48,181 nucleotides of DNA from Streptomyces longispororuber (GCF_014656095.1 NZ_BNBT01000056.1:1-48181), one strand, 5' to 3'; shown: positions 26,701 through 34,840, counted from the first letter of the stretch. Notes: a model not told the origin generated them from the sequence alone. Program-made: numbers and translations.

Positions 26701-27806
26701 TCGTCGGGCTCGTGGATGCGCTCCTGCAGCAGGTGGACCACGGTGACGCCCATGTCCGCGAGTCCGACGGCGGCGTCCGGGCGGGGCAGTTCGGCGGCGT
26801 TCTCGCCGTAGGCGTCGCTGACGACCAGCATGCGGTCGGTCATGCGCAGGGCGCGCCGGTCGGAGAGGCCGCGCCGCACCTCCGCGGCGTAGGCGGCGCG
26901 GCGGCGCAGGTCGCCCGCGCACAGACGGGCGAGCCCGGCGAGGCCGGGGGCGATGCGCCGGGCGGCGACCGGCTCGTCGTACGCGTCCGCACCGGTGTCG
27001 TCGGTCAGGGTGTGCGGCAGCCACTTGACCCACTCCCAGCCGTCGAGCCGCTCGCCGGGGACGCCGAGGGCGAGCGCCACGTCGTCGGGCGCGTGCGCGA
27101 CGGCCGTCTGCACGAGCAGCGCGCGGGCCACGCGCAGCACGCCCTCCCGGTCGCCGACGACGCTCACGTTGCCCGCCCGGTCCAGCGGCACGGTCAGCGG
27201 GAAGTCCGGCGCGACGGCGAAGCGGGCCTGGAGGGCCCGGGCCTCGTTGAGCATGAACGGGTCGGGCGGGGTGAGCACGCCGCCGACGCCGTGCTGCGCG
27301 ATCACCACCTCCTGGACGGGGACGTCGCCGGTGCCGACGCGCACGTGCAGGAAGTCGCTGTCCGCGCGGCGCCGCTCCCACAGCCTCGCCGGGTCGCGGA
27401 CGAGGTCGTGGAGGGCGCCCGGGGGCGGGTTGAGGAGGCGGGCGCGGTCCCGGGTCCGCCTCTCCCGCTCACCGAGTTCGTGGCGCTGCTCCTCCACGTA
27501 CTCCAGGTAGCGCTCGCGCTGCGTGCGCCGGGTGCGCTGGGCCTTGCCGCGCTGCGACAGGAACAGGGCGACGGCGGCGAGCAGCGCGAAGACGAGGACG
27601 ACCGCGCCGAGCGCGGCGAACTGGCTGGAGCGGATCACGGTCATCATCACGACCGAGCCCATGACGCCGGCCATCGGCAGCAGCGCGGTGGCGGCGTTGC
27701 CGAGCTTGCCCTCGGGCAGGTTCGGCGGCGGCTCGACGGTGTGCCGGTCGGCGGTCGGCAGGGGCCTGGTGGTGCGGGCCGGGCGGTGCACGAGGCGGTG
27801 GGTCAT
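23790..27806 (-). CDS. eccC: type VII secretion ATPase EccC (fused EccCa/EccCb, three FtsK/SpoIIIE domains)
   Basis: The 1338-aa motor of the ESX-like secretion machine. Two membrane helices lie at about residues 37-85, followed by a cytoplasmic stalk and three tandem FtsK/SpoIIIE domains. Domain 1 has Walker A GATGSGKSE (about 495-503) and Walker B VVIDEFGEL with the catalytic Glu. Domain 2 has GGPQSGKTT (about 845) and VLLVDGFGAL; domain 3 has GDNECGKTN (about 1131) and VILVDDYDIL. The missing Glu in domains 2 and 3 agrees with the family view that domain 1 hydrolyses while the others bind substrate or regulate. The ATG at 27806 has aggagag upstream; the stop overlaps the DUF6177 start. Confidence 0.95.
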   Translation of the reverse strand: MTHRLVHRPARTTRPLPTADRHTVEPPPNLPEGKLGNAATALLPMAGVMGSVVMMTVIRSSQFAALGAVVLVFALLAAVALFLSQRGKAQRTRRTQRERYLEYVEEQRHELGERERRTRDRARLLNPPPGALHDLVRDPARLWERRRADSDFLHVRVGTGDVPVQEVVIAQHGVGGVLTPPDPFMLNEARALQARFAVAPDFPLTVPLDRAGNVSVVGDREGVLRVARALLVQTAVAHAPDDVALALGVPGERLDGWEWVKWLPHTLTDDTGADAYDEPVAARRIAPGLAGLARLCAGDLRRRAAYAAEVRRGLSDRRALRMTDRMLVVSDAYGENAAELPRPDAAVGLADMGVTVVHLLQERIHEPDEVSVRITVEGEHLTVEDLRAPEAPAAHGLADTVSSEGAEGLARMLAPLRLTAESAAEGTPVSGPVGFPELLGVADPAALDPADLWAPRGERDFLRVPIGLDDHHEPVLLDLKESAELGMGPHGLCVGATGSGKSELLRTLVLALTATHPPEDLALVLVDYKGGATFAPFTALPHVAGVITNLENQADLVERVHTSLAGEITRRQQVLKDAGDVADIGHYAALRAKEPGRGLEPLPHLFVVIDEFGELITAKPDFIDLFLSIGRIGRSIGVHLLLSSQRIESGKLRGLETYLSYRLGLRTFSADESRTVLDTADAFELPPLPGFGYLKVDTSTYTRFKAGYVSGALPGPAVPDHDADTRPLVWPYPAFNTAVRDDAGPGEQTSARERVTGPTVLSTMVERLATAAPPVRRIWLPPLPDALTLDAAAGPLRVSGRGLHLSRGQGHLRVPLGVLDDPAKQWQGLWTLDLTVAGGHVAVIGGPQSGKTTLLRTLTLALALTHTPEEVAVYGLDLVGGGLTALAGLPHVGGVASRADHERLARTVAELTAQLALREEVFREHGIDSLDRLRSLRAHGELPELGSTDLVLLVDGFGALREEFTDLDDAIADLLKRGGGYGIHVVAGMLRWNDVRIATQSLFGTRVELRLNDPSDSTVDRKLAETFTADAPGRVLTDGKLFAHTALPRTDGRPETGDLGTALEEAARTVAATWHGDVAAPVRVLPTRLPADRLPGPGAEPHRIALGVDQDALAPVHLDLFAGDQHLLVLGDNECGKTNLLKLVAAQLIDRYGDKDLVFGVFDPRRGLRGHIPEPYRGGYAHNAKLAAALATGIAGELEKRLPETADPDAPETSGPAFTGPRIVILVDDYDILTAAGQQPLTPFLPYVSSAQDIGLHFVVTRRVAGASRALYEPFLTALRETGTTTLLMTGDRSEGQLLPGLYPSAQPPGRGTLSRRGRPHRIVQTALAPEPDGTQSP

Positions 27807-27833
27807 CGCGGGCTCTCCTGGGTCACCGGTGCC

Positions 27834-29735
27834 TCACCGCACCTGTACCGCGCGCCGCATCGCCTCGGCGGCCAGGCGCGTGACGGAGGCGCGGGTGGCC
27901 TCGGCGAGCCGCTCGGTGCGGATCGGGCCGCCGGCCGCGAGGTGGCGGTCGTAGCCGAGGGGGACGACGGTGACGCCGGTCTCGCGCAGGTGCGCGGTGG
28001 CGGACTTCGTGTGCAGGGTCATGTCCGGGGAGTGGGCGGTGAGGGCGACGACGGTGGTGGCGAGCGCGGAGTGCGGCAGTCGGCCGAGCCAGTCCAGGAC
28101 CAGGCGGGTGCCGTTGACGCCCTCGGCGGTCATCGGCGCGACCACGACCCGCGCGTGCGCGGTGTCCATCGCGGTACGGGCCACGTCGCCGGGGAGCGTC
28201 TCGCAGTCCACCACGGTCACCGCGAAGTAGCGGCGCAGCGCGAGGGTGACGGTCCGGTACGTCGGTACGTCCAGCGGCGCGCCGACCCGACCCTGGCTCG
28301 CGGGCAGCAGCCAGCCGCCGCCGCTGACGGGCACCAGGTACCCGGTGACGTCGGTGAGCCGCATGGCCGGGCTCAGGATGCGGGCGAGGTCGCCGCAGGC
28401 CCAGCGCACGGTCTCGGCGCCCATGCGCACCGGCAGCGTGCCGAGCGCGGCGTCGGCCTCCAGGGTGAGCACCGGGTCGTGCCGGTAGTGGGTGAAGGTA
28501 CGGCCGAGCAGCGCGGACACGGTGGTCTTGCCGACGCCCCCGCGGATGGAGGTCACGGCGACGACCCGGCCGGTGGTGACGGGCTGCTGCACCTCCTGGG
28601 CGAGCCGGGCCCCCTCGTCGACGTCCCGGGAGGCGGACCCGGTCAGCTTGCGCAGCGTACGGCCGGTGCGGCGCAGGGCGGTGTCGCCGTGGGCGGGGGT
28701 ACCGAGGGCGAGGGCCAGGCGGGGGTCGAGGGTGGGGGTGGGGGGAGGGGGCGGGCCGGGGGTCCGGGCCGGGGGTTTGCCGGGGGCGTTGTGCGGCGCG
28801 GGGGGTGAGCCTGGGCTGGGGGCCGGGGCGGGTGCCGCGGGGCGGGGGGCCGGTGGGCCGGGCTCGGGCGGCGGGGGCGGGGGTGCCTCGTGGTCGCGGG
28901 CGCTGTGGGGGGCGGTGCTTCGGGCGCCCTTGGGGGGCGCGGGGGCTGCACGGGGTATGGGGGTCGGCTGTATGGAGGATGTGGAGGAGGGGGCCGCGAC
29001 GGGGGCTGTGGAGGAGGGGGCCGCGGAGGGCGGGGGGACGGGGGCCGGGTGCGCCCCGGGCGGGGTGACGGACGCCGGGTGCACCCCGGGCGGGGCGACG
29101 GACGCCGGGTGCACCCCGGGCGGGGCGACGGACGCCGGGTGCACCCCGGGCGGGGCGACGGGGGAGTCGCCGGACGCCGGGAGCGCCGTGGCTGAGGTGG
29201 TGGAAGTGGTCGAAGCCGTCGAGGCCGGGGCCGCCGTGGGCGAATCGGCGGGCGCCGGGGCCGCCACGGCTGAACCGGCGGACGCCGGACCCGTCGCGGG
29301 GGTTGTCACAGGAGCCGGTCCCGCAGCAGGTCCGGCCGCAGCCGGGGTCGCGGTGGGGCCATCGGCCGCAGCCGGGGCCGCCGAAGGCGGGGCTTCCGAA
29401 GCCGGAGCGGCCGAAGCCGGGACCACCGCGGGAGAACCAGCTTCAGCCGGACCCGGCGAGGCCGAACCGACCGGCGCCCGACCCGCCGAAGGCGGAACCT
29501 CCGCGGCCGGACCCCCCGAAGCCGGACTGACCGAAACCGAACCGGCCGACGCCGGAGCCGCCGTGGGAAGACCGGCCGCAGCCGGGCCCACCGAAACCGA
29601 GCTGACCGAAGCCGAACCGGTCGGGGCCGGGCCCGCCGAAGGCGGAGTCTCCGCGCTCAACTCCCGCAGCACGTCACGCTGCCAGTCCCAGCCCTGTGCC
29701 TCGTGCTGTGCCCTGTCCGCTGCCACGCCTCGCAC
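27834..29735 (-). CDS. MinD/ParA-like ATPase with long Pro/Ala-rich N-terminus, type VII locus
   Basis: A 633-aa protein whose last 260 residues form a ParA/MinD-type P-loop NTPase. The deviant Walker A is SIRGGVGKTTVSA (Arg instead of the usual first Lys), switch-like acidic positions follow in LEADAALGTL, and Walker B-like VTVVDCETLPG comes later. Residues about 30-370 are low complexity (Ala, Pro, Ser, Gly, Val) with an exact 10-residue repeat. Members of this group sit in type VII loci of streptomycetes and may position or regulate the secretion complex; this is inference. The GTG at 29735 lies six bases after the eccD stop; a GTG at 29726 is an alternative. Confidence 0.85.
   Translation of the reverse strand: MRGVAADRAQHEAQGWDWQRDVLRELSAETPPSAGPAPTGSASVSSVSVGPAAAGLPTAAPASAGSVSVSPASGGPAAEVPPSAGRAPVGSASPGPAEAGSPAVVPASAAPASEAPPSAAPAAADGPTATPAAAGPAAGPAPVTTPATGPASAGSAVAAPAPADSPTAAPASTASTTSTTSATALPASGDSPVAPPGVHPASVAPPGVHPASVAPPGVHPASVTPPGAHPAPVPPPSAAPSSTAPVAAPSSTSSIQPTPIPRAAPAPPKGARSTAPHSARDHEAPPPPPPEPGPPAPRPAAPAPAPSPGSPPAPHNAPGKPPARTPGPPPPPTPTLDPRLALALGTPAHGDTALRRTGRTLRKLTGSASRDVDEGARLAQEVQQPVTTGRVVAVTSIRGGVGKTTVSALLGRTFTHYRHDPVLTLEADAALGTLPVRMGAETVRWACGDLARILSPAMRLTDVTGYLVPVSGGGWLLPASQGRVGAPLDVPTYRTVTLALRRYFAVTVVDCETLPGDVARTAMDTAHARVVVAPMTAEGVNGTRLVLDWLGRLPHSALATTVVALTAHSPDMTLHTKSATAHLRETGVTVVPLGYDRHLAAGGPIRTERLAEATRASVTRLAAEAMRRAVQVR
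29041..29160. repeat. 30-bp coding tandem repeat, four units
   Basis: Four 30-bp units of gacgccgggtgcaccccggg plus cggggcgacg run without gaps; the three from 29071 differ by a single base and the one at 29041 has several changes. On the coding (minus) strand each unit encodes the decapeptide APPGVHPASV or a close variant. Confidence 0.9.
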
Positions 29736-29741
29736 CCCACC

Positions 29742-31103
29742 TCACGCGAAGGTGTCGAGCAGACGCCCGTACACACCGAACACACCGAGCAGCAGCGGTA
29801 CGAGCGCGATCACGCCCACCGACTCCAGCACGTCACCGACCCGCCGCAGCCGTACCCGCACGTGCTCGGCGGGACGGACGGCGAGGACGAGCAGAGGAGT
29901 GACAGCGAGGACGACGAGCACCGCGAGCGGCCCGGCCGCGCCCTCCCGTTCCAGCCACACCCACACCAGCCGTACCACCACGGCGGAGGCGCCGAGGTGC
30001 AGCGCGACGACCTCGGCGATCAGGGGGAAGGCGCGGGCCCGCAGGGCGAGCACCAGCGCGGTGGCCACGGCGAGCAGCACGGTCCAGGACGACACGTCGC
30101 GTACGACGAGCACGCCGGCCGCGGCGGCGGACGCGGCGAGGACGAGGGTGGCGAGGACGAGCCCGCGGTGGGTGGCGGCCAGCGCGGTACGGACCTGGTA
30201 GCGGCTCACCGACACCCCGCCCGACCGCCGGTCGTCGAGGCCCGACAGGCCGGAGGCCGTCAGCGCGAGCCGCGGCAGCACGCCGAGGGCCACCACACAC
30301 ACGACGGCGAGCACCGCGCCGACCCGCGCCATGTCATCGCCCTGCGTCACGAGGGCGGCCTCCCACACGACGGTGGACCCGGCGAGCGCTCCGGCGCCCA
30401 CCAGCCCACCACGCCCGAGCGGCGTGACAAGCCCGAGCAGGGCCAGTGCGACGGCAAGGGCCAGGGCGACTCCGGCGAGCCGCCCCTCACCGCCCCAGCC
30501 GTTGGCGTCGGCGGCCGTCCAGACACCGAGTACGCCCAGGGCGCCGGCGGCGGTGATCAGCCCCGCCGCGAGGTCGACGCGCCGCGCGCGCCCGAGCAGA
30601 CCGCCCACGACCGCGGCGAGGGCGGCCACAGCGAGGAGCCCCGCCCCCACCCGGGAGGCGGCGAACTCGCCCCGGGCCAGCACCCCCGCGAGCAGCGCCC
30701 ACCCGACGACGGCGCCGCCGCACACGACGCTCCGGGCGCGCGGCCCCCAGCGCCACGCCCGTACGTCGAGGTCCCCGGCGGCCTCGTCGGTGACGTCGTG
30801 CACCACGGGCGCCGAGGGCGCGTCCTCGGCGCGCACGAGCCGCAGCACGGCCCCGTCGGCGACCCCGGACGTCTCCAAGGTGCTGTCGAGCGCGAGCGCG
30901 GACCCGTCGGCGGTCACCAGGTGCCGGAGCTCGGGCCGCTCCCCCACCTGGTCGTCGAGGAGCCGCATCACCTCGGGCAACAACACCCCGACGGGCTCCT
31001 GAGAAGGCAGTACGAGATCAACTCGCCGCCGCTCCCCCACCAAGGTCACCCGGCTCAACGCCACACGACCTCGGCTACGGCTCAATGCCCCCGCGGATAT
31101 CAC
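29742..31103 (-). CDS. eccD: type VII secretion integral membrane protein EccD
   Basis: The polytopic channel component of the ESX-like apparatus. The N-terminal 95 residues form the ubiquitin-like (YukD) domain (SRVTLVGERRRVDLVLPSQE, VMRLLDDQVGERPELRHL). After a linker there are about eleven hydrophobic helices from residue 120 to the end, the standard EccD layout. The total of 453 residues from the GTG at 31103 agrees with the family; an in-frame GTG at 31157 would add 18 atypical residues. Neither start has a strong Shine-Dalgarno sequence. It lies 13 bases after the small membrane protein gene and six before the MinD-like gene. Confidence 0.9.
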   Translation of the reverse strand: MISAGALSRSRGRVALSRVTLVGERRRVDLVLPSQEPVGVLLPEVMRLLDDQVGERPELRHLVTADGSALALDSTLETSGVADGAVLRLVRAEDAPSAPVVHDVTDEAAGDLDVRAWRWGPRARSVVCGGAVVGWALLAGVLARGEFAASRVGAGLLAVAALAAVVGGLLGRARRVDLAAGLITAAGALGVLGVWTAADANGWGGEGRLAGVALALAVALALLGLVTPLGRGGLVGAGALAGSTVVWEAALVTQGDDMARVGAVLAVVCVVALGVLPRLALTASGLSGLDDRRSGGVSVSRYQVRTALAATHRGLVLATLVLAASAAAAGVLVVRDVSSWTVLLAVATALVLALRARAFPLIAEVVALHLGASAVVVRLVWVWLEREGAAGPLAVLVVLAVTPLLVLAVRPAEHVRVRLRRVGDVLESVGVIALVPLLLGVFGVYGRLLDTFA

Positions 31104-31116
31104 AAGTTCGAACCTA

Positions 31117-31410
31117 TCACCGAGAAGAAGGGCCCACGGAGGGCGTTTCAGACACACCGGACGCCGGAGAACGGGTCACACCACCGGAAACCCCGGGCTT
31201 CTCCTTCATCACCCTTTCGGAACCGAAGGACCACCCCACGCACCCCGCACACAACACAGCACCGATCACCACCCCACCGAACACCTTCCCCAACCGCTCG
31301 TCCCACCCCCGCCGCTGCCGCGCACCACCGAAAACAACAGCATCCCGAAGCCGCCGCCGCCGAACGGAAACGGACTCCAGCAACTGGCTGTCGTAGTCCT
31401 GGGCGACCAT
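31117..31410 (-). CDS. small single-span membrane protein of the type VII locus
   Basis: A 97-aa protein of unknown function. The N-terminal 48 residues are charged and basic (SVRRRRLRDAVVF, RQRRGWDERL), then one hydrophobic segment, KVFGGVVIGAVLCAGCVGWSF (about residues 42-62), and a short polar tail rich in Ser, Gly and Pro. The topology looks cytoplasmic N-terminus and exterior tail. It is the first gene after the terminator that closes the toxin block and leads directly into eccD, so it probably belongs to the secretion core. Its size and topology could suggest a minimal stand-in for a missing Ecc component, but I see no homology to EccB or EccE. Confidence 0.75.
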   Translation of the reverse strand: MVAQDYDSQLLESVSVRRRRLRDAVVFGGARQRRGWDERLGKVFGGVVIGAVLCAGCVGWSFGSERVMKEKPGVSGGVTRSPASGVSETPSVGPSSR

Positions 31411-31724
31411 GAGTATCCATTCCTCACAAGATCCGCGGGCGGCGGGGTCCGCACGTCCACCCGGCCCTTGTTGTGCACCCGAGTTTTCGTGTTCTCACCG
31501 AGAGCCCAAAGCGACGTTCGCCGGAGTCGAGGCACCGACCTCCACGACTGAAACGCACAGCGCGTGAGCCACAATCGGGGCGTGTCTTCCGGCGGCACTC
31601 AGTCGTACCGGTCAAGCACGCCGGAAGTGACCGATACATCACCAGCGAGGGCATACATACCGCACCTGCAATTACACGCCCGTCGACCCTCCACAAATAG
31701 CCGAAAACACCACCGGCACTCTGA
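31411..31724. other. spacer between immunity gene and secretion core
   Basis: 314 bases of visibly lower GC than the flanks. It holds the terminator of the upstream block at 31699-31736 and, on the minus strand, must contain the promoter of the secretion core. No gene is supportable in it. Confidence 0.6.
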
Positions 31725-31736
31725 TCACTCCGGTGG
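31699..31736 (-). terminator. terminator closing the esx-toxin-immunity block
   Basis: ccaccgg (31710-31716) and ccggtgg (31730-31736) form a stem that, read on the minus strand, is followed by tgttttcgg. The immunity gene's stop codon lies inside the loop side, so the gene's end and the terminator overlap. Confidence 0.65.
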
Positions 31737-32012
31737 AACTGGCTGCTTCATGCCTTCACCGAAGAGATATTCATACATCCCTTGCAGGTATTCATAGAGA
31801 GTCTCCTCGTCAGGGAACTCGATGTCTGTCATCCTCTCGTAATCCCCGACGGAGACATTTCGTTCCCGCAGCACCTCCTGCAGGCCTGTGCGCACACCGT
31901 TTATAAACGGGTCACCAAACGCCATCAAGGTAGGCCGCAGAGTGCCACTCGTATCGTAAGCCTCCTCAAGGTGCAGGTAGATGCTGATGAACCTTTCAAG
32001 TTCCGCGTTCAC
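31725..32012 (-). CDS. probable immunity protein of the toxin encoded upstream (CdiI-like)
   Basis: A 95-aa acidic protein without membrane segments. The opening ELERFISIYLHLEEAYD and the closing FPDEETLYEYLQGMYEYLFGEG resemble small immunity proteins of contact-dependent inhibition systems, in which a short helical protein blocks the cognate toxin. Identification rests on this resemblance, size, charge and position: its GTG start lies 12 bases after the stop of a modular secreted protein, with aaagg upstream. Base composition is lower in GC than the core genes, as is the 3' end of its partner, consistent with the pair being exchanged as a cassette. It should act in the producer's cytoplasm. 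Confidence 0.72.
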   Translation of the reverse strand: MNAELERFISIYLHLEEAYDTSGTLRPTLMAFGDPFINGVRTGLQEVLRERNVSVGDYERMTDIEFPDEETLYEYLQGMYEYLFGEGMKQPVPPE

Positions 32013-32024
32013 ACGGCGGCCTTT

Positions 32025-34334
32025 CTACGGATGACGACCGGGAGCCGGATTAGCGTACATCGTATGCAAGTTCCATCTGCCATCATGGAAGCGGTACACC
32101 GGCTTGATGGTGCCACCGGCGAAGTCTACCGGCAGGAACTCACTCGGATTCGCCGGATTGCGGTAAAATCCAGTGAATCGCTCATGCCCTTTAGGGCCCA
32201 ATATCTCCGCGATCGGCGTCTCACCAGGCGGCACACCCTGCTCAATCTGGCTCCTGAAGTACGCGTCCGCGATGACCATGTCCTCCGCGTCATCGAACCT
32301 CGTCGCGTAGGGACCGACCCTATGAGGTCTGCCGGTCACCCCATCGACGGTGGTCCCGGTCAATGGGTCGACGTTGTTCTCGGACTTCAGCAGGCCTGGA
32401 GCACTTGAGTTGGGGCCGTAAACCTTGGGAACACCTTGCGCGTCGGTCTGCACAGTGCCCAGACGGTCCTTCAGCGCTTGATCGCTCGGACGCAGGTGAC
32501 GTCCCGGCGCATGCCCTTCGCCCCCTTGACGATCATCCAACTCCTTGATGCGGTCGTCGACAGCCTGTGGGTCAAGCAGTGAGTGCTCTCCCGAAGGGAT
32601 TCCTTGAGGAGAAGCGCTGCCCCCGCTGACCGTACCAGCGGTGGGCGGTGCCCCACCCGAGCCATGTGATGTGCCGCTGGCCGCATCGGACCCGTCGCTC
32701 GACGTGTGCCCAGCGTGCGTCTGCGCGGTAGAACCTGCTCCTGCCCCTTGCCCCGGGGAGGTGTGGTCTGCGGTAGGTGCGTGTGAGTCGTGCACCCCGC
32801 CGCCAGGCGTGTGCGGACCAGTCTCACCGGAGACCCCATGGGCCGCGCTGTTGCCCGGCAGGTGGTCGCCCACCCTCCCCACTTCCCCGGTCACCGCATC
32901 GTTCGCATGAACTCCAGCCAACACGGCCGGCCGCTCCTGAGCCCGGAGGGCCGGCGGTATCTCGCTCTTGGAAGCTGCGGCGCGCTCTGCGCCAGAGGGC
33001 TCTCGCTGCCCCGCCCCCTCCTTCTTCATGTCGCCCAGGACCCTGCCGTGCTCGTCGACAATGGCCCCTTCCCGCGTCATGTAGAGGGTGTTGCCCTTGC
33101 TGTCGGCGTACGCCCGTGCGTCATCCGGTACGGCCGCGGGCCGTGGACGCGCGTTCGCGCCTTCGTCCACCAAGCGGTAGGAGCCGTCGGCAACGCCGAG
33201 CGGGCCCCCTGTCCGCGCATGGCGCAGTGGCGCCAGCAGGTCCCCCACCTTGGACACCGTGAACGTGACGCCCTTCGCCGCGTACGTGAACGGGTCCACC
33301 GCCCGGCCGACCTTGCTGACGGCCGAGATCGCCTTCGCCGCCGCGCCGGCCTTCGCGGCGGAACCCGCGCCGCGGGTGGCGGCGATGGAAAGCGCGTTGA
33401 AGCCCACCAGACCGCCGGCCCGCGCCGGGTTCTTGCTCCACTGGTCGTACGCGATCAGGCCCTTGCCCGTCTCGACCACCGCTCGCCGGGAGTCCCGCAG
33501 CCAGCCGGGCAGTTGCTCGTCCTTGGCCATCCAGAAGACGCTGGCGGCAGGTCCCATGGAGAGGGTCACGCCGACGCTGAGCTTGGCCAGATTGGTCCAC
33601 GCCTCCCCGGCCGCGCCCCAGCCGTCCCCGCCGACCAGCGTCTTCAGCGCCTTGCCCGTACCGATGACGCCGTCCACGAAGAAGCCCTTGCCGACTTCCT
33701 TCGCCTGGTGGGTGAACCACTCGATGCCGTCGTAGTCACGCTCGGCCTTGGCGCCCCAGGGCAACTCCTCGGCCGAGTCGAGGACCTCGTCGGTGAAGCC
33801 GTACGTCCCGCAGCTCTGCTCACCGTTGTCGCTCGGCTCCAGCTTGATGCCGTCGACCAGCGCAGTGATCTTGTTGTGGCAATCCCGCTCGGCCTTGCGG
33901 AAGGCCTGCGTCGCCGCCTTCACCTCGTCTATCAGCCGGTTGTTGTGCTTGACCTTGTCGTCGTCCTTGCGCCAGTCGTCGTCGGTGGAGACCTCGTCGA
34001 TGTAGAAGGCGCTGGCCTCGATCTGCAGTTGCTTGAGCTTCTCCACGAGCGGCCGTACGTCACCGGCGTAATCGCTCAGCGCCTGCGCGACCTTCTCCAA
34101 GTCGTCGGCGAACGCGTCCGTCTTCGTCTGCACCGGCTTGGTCGAGGCGAACAACTGCTCCGCCTCCGGTGCCTCGTAGAAAGCCGTGAGCCCCTGGAAT
34201 TCGGAGTGGACGTCACCACCCGCGTCCCGGAACTGCGACGCCTCGCGCCGCAGGTCCGACACGTCCCGCTCCAACTGCTCCAGGTCGCCGGTGAACTGCG
34301 GAATGCCGTTGGGGTCGATGACCTTCTCGCTCAC
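32025..34334 (-). CDS. modular type VII-secreted polymorphic toxin, C-terminal domain unrecognised
   Basis: A 769-aa protein. Residues 1-220 are a WXG100/LXG-like helical region (QLERDVSDLRREASQF, LEKVAQALSDYAGDVRPLVE). About 240-380 contain hydrophobic, Ala-rich helices (KLSVGVTLSMGPAASVFWMA), perhaps for membrane passage. About 400-580 are a His/Gly/Ser-rich linker, and the last 185 residues are a distinct domain ending PVYRFHDGRWNLHTMYANP. The GTG start overlaps the preceding stop (GTGA). The C-terminal domain has lower GC than the rest. I do not recognise its activity with certainty; the ending faintly recalls BECR-fold ribonuclease toxins. With esx genes before it and an immunity-like gene after it, it is most likely the effector of this locus. 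Confidence 0.8.
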   Translation of the reverse strand: MSEKVIDPNGIPQFTGDLEQLERDVSDLRREASQFRDAGGDVHSEFQGLTAFYEAPEAEQLFASTKPVQTKTDAFADDLEKVAQALSDYAGDVRPLVEKLKQLQIEASAFYIDEVSTDDDWRKDDDKVKHNNRLIDEVKAATQAFRKAERDCHNKITALVDGIKLEPSDNGEQSCGTYGFTDEVLDSAEELPWGAKAERDYDGIEWFTHQAKEVGKGFFVDGVIGTGKALKTLVGGDGWGAAGEAWTNLAKLSVGVTLSMGPAASVFWMAKDEQLPGWLRDSRRAVVETGKGLIAYDQWSKNPARAGGLVGFNALSIAATRGAGSAAKAGAAAKAISAVSKVGRAVDPFTYAAKGVTFTVSKVGDLLAPLRHARTGGPLGVADGSYRLVDEGANARPRPAAVPDDARAYADSKGNTLYMTREGAIVDEHGRVLGDMKKEGAGQREPSGAERAAASKSEIPPALRAQERPAVLAGVHANDAVTGEVGRVGDHLPGNSAAHGVSGETGPHTPGGGVHDSHAPTADHTSPGQGAGAGSTAQTHAGHTSSDGSDAASGTSHGSGGAPPTAGTVSGGSASPQGIPSGEHSLLDPQAVDDRIKELDDRQGGEGHAPGRHLRPSDQALKDRLGTVQTDAQGVPKVYGPNSSAPGLLKSENNVDPLTGTTVDGVTGRPHRVGPYATRFDDAEDMVIADAYFRSQIEQGVPPGETPIAEILGPKGHERFTGFYRNPANPSEFLPVDFAGGTIKPVYRFHDGRWNLHTMYANPAPGRHP

Positions 34335-34765
34335 CTGCCACCGCCCGCGTCGCCCTTGCGACCGCCGTTGACACCGGGCATGTCGGGCACGATCCCCTTG
34401 ATCGCGTCCCGGTGCTTGCTCGCGGCCATCTCCAGGTCGCCGTCGATGTACGCCTGCGTCGCCGCACGCGCGCCGAGCAGGGAACTCGCGGTCCGCCGCG
34501 AGATGTACTTCAGGTCCTCCGACCACTGCCGGGCGAACACGCCCAGCGCGGAGGCCACCGGCCCCTGCACCCCGCCCTTGCCGTCCTTGTCGGGCTTGCC
34601 GTCCCCCTCGTGCCCGCCCTCGGCGATCGTGCCCGCCGAAGCGGCCGCGCTCGGCAGCGTCTTCTCCATCTTCTGGCCGGCCTTGGCCATGCGCTCAGCC
34701 GCCTCGCCCGACTTCCGCAGCACGCCGCCGACGCCACCGGGCTTGATGTCCCAAGCCGTCACCAC
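34331..34765 (-). CDS. DUF6507-type small protein, likely effector partner
   Basis: A 144-aa protein that I recognise as the DUF6507 type (MVTAWDIKPGGVGGVLRKSG at the N-terminus). A first helical segment (about 12-50) and a second (about 75-125, GPVASALGVFARQWSEDLKY, SRRTASSLLGARAATQAYID) are joined by a charged Gly/Lys/Asp linker, the general shape of WXG100-like helical hairpins. The stop overlaps the toxin start (GTGA), so the two are translated in a fixed ratio. Small helical partners encoded directly before LXG-type toxins act as targeting chaperones in Gram-positive type VII systems; this is my inferred role here. Start ATG/GTG at 34765 agrees with relatives. Confidence 0.75.
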   Translation of the reverse strand: MVTAWDIKPGGVGGVLRKSGEAAERMAKAGQKMEKTLPSAAASAGTIAEGGHEGDGKPDKDGKGGVQGPVASALGVFARQWSEDLKYISRRTASSLLGARAATQAYIDGDLEMAASKHRDAIKGIVPDMPGVNGGRKGDAGGGR

Positions 34766-34840
34766 ACGCCCCCTAGATCCCCGTCATCCCCGCCGTCCAG
34801 CGACGGCACGGCGGCCCGCGCCATCGCCGTCGTCCTGCCC

